A DNA stretch of 64,000 bases from Brugia malayi (lineage: Eukaryota; Nematoda; Chromadorea; Rhabditida; Onchocercidae). Both the position numbers and the translations under genes were made by a program. Shown in pieces: positions 60,056 to 64,000 of the stretch (position 1 is the first letter of the stretch; each line of letters begins with the position of its first letter). Location of the stretch: the NCBI RefSeq assembly GCF_000002995.4, contig NW_025062475.1:11350187-11414186 (forward strand). The letters are read 5' to 3'. The notes below the pieces were generated by a model. It was not told where the DNA came from. It did not search any database and saw only the letters and a list, made by a program, of their open reading frames with translations.

Positions 60056-63000
60056 CATGTTTACGTATATTAGAGTATTATTTGTTAAATGTAATAAATA
60101 CAACAGGTAAACAACAAGTCTGTATTTTTCTTTATAAATTAAAAGGCGCAAATATCCCTCTCTCTCTTTCTCTCTGTCTCTTTCTTATTCAACTATTTGT
60201 CTTATTTGAGCCGAAAAAAGCAACAACAAATAGGATTTCATTTATTTTAATGATAGTAAATAGAGAAACAGTTGGTATGAAGTGCATTTTTACTGGAACG
60301 ATACAAATTTTTTCAATTTTTTTTTTTTTTTTTTTCCATTAAACAGTTGTTTTCCATTTGTATTGAAAATTTATTTCGTTCATTTTTTTAAAGTATTTTT
60401 TTTTTTTGTTGTTGTTAAATCTATTATTCCATTACATTTATCGTGAAAGTCTTTCATTATCATTCGTATCTTTTAAATTTTACATTGATAATTTTTACTT
60501 TTACAATTTTTTTTTCCTATTTAAAAATTTTAATTTTTTCTTTTGTTTTTCATATTTGAGTACTATTTCCATATTTTAATCCTTTAATTCTATCAATTGT
60601 TTAATGTAAATTTGTAAATTTTAAAAGTTTATATTTTACTCATAAAGTTTTCAACTCAGATTTACTTCGTTCGGAATATTGATATGATATTGTTGTTAAA
60701 ATTTGAAAATTAATCAAGAATACATTAATCATTTTTGCTATTTCTTAATCAAATCAACAATAAAGTTAAGTAAATATATAAATTCGATGAAAAACAAAAT
60801 TTGAAACGATTGATTAGTCGTTTTCATCAGATAACTAAACACAAAAGTTTAAATTTGCAAATGCATTGCTATTTGATCGATAATAGATAAAATTGATAGC
60901 ATTTTTATAAAAAAGTACTAATTAATATAGCATCTTTCATCGCTACAACATTTTTCATCACATCTAAATTCATTTTCTTCATTGCTATTTCATCTTTTCT
61001 ATCAATAAAAAGTTTTATCAAACAAGTTTAATCACTAAATGAACTCAAACATTAATTAATCTTTCATTTCTTTCTTTTTACTTTCTTATTTTTTTTTTTT
61101 TTTTTGTTTTTCAAATAATTCATGTATATACATATATTAAAAGAATATATCGAATTGTATATGACTGAGAAATATTTGAAATTTTAACAATTATTTAAAA
61201 TAAATAATTCACATGAATTATTTATTTTTTTAAATGTAAATAAACTAAACAAAATTGATTATTGTTTAAAAAATGAATATTTTGAATGGAAAAATGGAAT
61301 AGATGTCATCATTTGCCGTCTTTTTAAAATTATTTCATTTTTGAAATATAACTTATGTGTATTTGAATATTTGTTATTTATTGTTTTTTATCATAAAAAC
61401 AGTTGTGCAAACAAAAAAAAAAAATAAAAGGAGGAGAAATTTTTATTTTTGAAGAAAGAAAAATAATAATTAGATGAAATGAATAAGAAATTTTAGCTTC
61501 TTACAAAAAAAAAAAAAAAAGAGAAAAAGAAAGAAATCAGATTAATTTCATTTTTTTTTTTTTTTTTTTCTTAAAAGGTTTTATTTCCACTTTTGGTTAT
61601 TTTACAATGATTCCATCTCTCAAGAGAAATGAAATTTACAACATATGCAAGAAGCATGACAAGTAGTAAGCAATCCCTTTTATATTACTTTGCTTTTAAC
61701 TTTAGACTAATTTATCATCGACATTTTATATGCTTGTCAACTGGAAATTCTAAGACTAACTTAAGTTGTCAAAATTTGAGAATTTTTGTTTTTCGATTAT
61801 TTCAAATATGTAATATCACTCTGTCATATTTTCATATTTTCTTCTTTTATTTTTCTCTCTCTCTCTCTCTCTCTCCCATTTTCCTTTCTTCACCCTTTTT
61901 TTTTTATTTGTTTTATGGAAATTAATTATTAAATTATTATTTCAATGGCTTATTTTAATATTTAATCTATTTTATTATTTTAATATTCAATGTATTCATA
62001 CAAAAAAAAAAAAAAAAAAAAAAAGTGTAAAAGGTTTTTTTTTTAGAAAAAAGAAGAAAATATTTTTTTAATAAAATTATTTAATTTTGATTAAAATTTA
62101 GAATTATTAACAAAAAATTTTTACTCCTATATAGCATATATTTTTAAATTTACATTAGCTATTATAGCTTTTTTTTTTCTTTTAGCATTTATTCAGCATG
62201 ACAAGTAGTAGTAAGTAGTAAGTAAGTAAGTAGTAATAGTAATAAGTAAGTAGTACCAATAACAATGATTGAATTATTAGTAATAATCATTGATTAATTT
62301 TATTGATAAAATTTTTTTTTTTTTATTGATATTAATTTTATTGATAATAACAATGAATTATTGGTAATAATCATTGATTAATTTTTCTTTCTTTTTAAAT
62401 TAATTAACAATTAATTAAAAAATTTAAATTGAAATGGCAGACAATCAAAGAATAAATAACATTCAAAGAATATCAAAGAATAAATAACATTTAACTTTTT
62501 CATCATTGATTTATTATTCGAATATTATTGTTATTAATCAGTTCAGTGAAAATTGTAAAAGTTTTTGCTAATAGAAAGGATCGAATTGAGTGAGTCATTT
62601 GACAAAGCGATCATATATCAATCATTTCATGTAATTTTCAAACAAAACACAACAAAATGTATTCTAACTCAATTGCTAATCAACGAAAACATCAAATTTA
62701 ACATTATTTACAGCAAAAAAAAAAAAAAATTATAAAATTAATATTTTAGTTTGTTTTTAATTAATGTAAAAAATATTATTTTTTTTCTTTTCTAAGAAAA
62801 TTATTTTCTCTGCAAAAAAAAGTCAATGAGAGATGCTAATTTGAAAAGTTCAAAACCAAAAATATCTGTGATAAATAGTAATGCTATTATTTTTTGTGAT
62901 TATATTGATAAGCTGATAAATTTTTCAATTTATGATAGTATTTGATCATTTGTAAATTTGAATAATTTCTAAGTGAAATATTAAATTAGGAAGGTATAAT

Positions 63001-63269
63001 ATAATGCGAAGAACTTTTGATCATTTATAGCATAATTAATCTTTTGGATAAGGATAAAATAGTTGAGAATAGAAGGAGAAATAGTGTAATATAATTAATT
63101 ATTTGCGATAGGTGCAAAAAAAAATGATAACCGGAAGAGCAGTAAGTGCAAAAAAAAGAAACCGGAAGAGGGATAACAATTGGAAAAAGTCATCGATAAA
63201 CTGCTAAACTCTCCGGTTTAACTCATTTCATTTCAAACTTGTATTATTTTTAAATTTCTTTTCAGTAAT

Positions 63270-63272
63270 AAC

Positions 63273-63366
<94 letters not shown>
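63270..63366. repeat. AAT trinucleotide array
   Basis: About 32 uninterrupted AAT triplets. Confidence 0.95.
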
Positions 63367-63371
<5 letters not shown>

Positions 63372-63563
63372 AGTGTTTAACTAACCAGAAAATTATAAAA
63401 AAATGTTACAGAAATATTTAAAATTTTGATTAGTTAAAAAAACAAATGAAAATACAAATTTTACTTTTATAATTTAAGTTAACACTAATGGTCAATAATA
63501 GTATATCCTTATATGACAAGCTAATATGAAATGGAAAATAATTATGTATTCTCTTCCTAAACC

Positions 63564-63617
63564 AATCATTCGTCTTGGCTAATCATCCGCCTTGGCTAAT
63601 CAACCGCCTTGGCTAAT
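63564..63617. repeat. 17 bp triplicate
   Basis: AATCATTCGTCTTGGCT, AATCATCCGCCTTGGCT and AATCAACCGCCTTGGCT in a row, each with the core CCTTGGCT or CTTGGCT. Confidence 0.9.
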
Positions 63618-64000
63618 TTTGTTTATACATTTTAGGCTTCTATTCATTCTCTTCAACTTCAACTTCTCATCAACATTCATTTTAGATAGCATCAATAGTT
63701 GAGATTTTCTTCAATTTTATTCCCAAATAAAAACATAAATTATTTTTTCTTTATGCAATAAGCATTTAGCATTGATCAGATTATCTGTTTGCATAAGAAA
63801 TTAAAATTAATTTGAAATTGAAAGGGTTGTAGCAATTGTCATTTAATGAATAATAAAAATTTTATTTTCAAAATTTTTTTTTTTTTTTATAAAAATGCTT
63901 AATATTGCTATTAAATAAAAAGAATATTAAAATTGTTTTCAGTATGAATTTTTTCTTTTTTTTTTCTTTGGTTGAATGAACTTAGAATTTGAACTGAAAC

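Larger units (their letters stand above)
57476..64000. other. AT-rich spacer upstream of BBS7
   Basis: Contains the X-boxes at 57690-57734, an X-box-like inverted repeat at 59113-59153, a CA microsatellite at 59967-60055, A/T tracts, an AAT array at 63270-63366 and a 17 bp triplicate at 63564-63617. No frame shows protein-like composition or recognisable motifs, and I see no RNA gene. Confidence 0.6.

Noticed and set aside
59839..60342. His/Thr-rich and Val/Cys-rich ORFs
   Set aside because: They cover the CA microsatellite and flanking T tracts; no protein features.

Overview
The window is nuclear DNA of a nematode, most likely a spirurid or filarial-type species (the clade is an inference). 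The evidence is five genes of nematode type: many short introns with TTTCAG/TTTTAG acceptors, acceptor-like TTTCAG/TTACAG sites just upstream of start codons (probable spliced-leader sites), very AT-rich spacers with long A/T runs, and dense microsatellites. There are no bacterial genes, no recognisable transposase or reverse transcriptase, and no rRNA or tRNA that I could find.

Layout. 1-18245: gene-poor, AT-rich spacer crowded with simple repeats and small minisatellites. 18246-20920 (minus): class I fructose-bisphosphate aldolase, 8 exons, 363 aa, with a possible extra upstream first exon at 21947-21991. 21992-27280: spacer. 27285-37129 (minus): Mediator subunit MED1, about 21 exons and 1402 aa in my model, with a conserved N-terminal half and a long Ser/Pro/Thr-rich tail; its last intron holds unexplained coding-like sequence on the same strand. 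37840-41360 (plus): UBXN4/erasin-like ER protein, divergent from MED1 across a 0.7 kb shared promoter region. 44019-49718 (plus): AP-4-type bHLH-leucine zipper factor (TFAP4 / C. elegans hlh-11), 5 exons, 369 aa. 51212-57423 (minus): BBS7 (C. elegans osm-12), 17 exons, about 730 aa, with two RFX/DAF-19 X-box motifs upstream. 57476-64000: AT-rich spacer without recognisable genes.

The genes are unrelated housekeeping or regulatory functions (glycolysis, Pol II Mediator, ER-associated degradation, transcription factor, ciliary trafficking) and do not look like an operon or a pathway cluster. I rebuilt exon chains by hand from reading frames, splice sites and phase; most junctions close in phase, and unresolved ones are named.

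I found no convincing new multi-gene system. The most unusual points are: a BBS7 intron whose only phase-compatible donor begins GA instead of GT; a BBS7 intron filled with a 41-42 bp tandem repeat, each unit carrying a copy or near-copy of the 3' splice site; a two-exon ORF nested in the last MED1 intron; a UBXN4 exon bracketed by 113 bp direct repeats; and CAGCTG (AP-4-type) sites in a GC-rich island upstream of the AP-4 gene itself.
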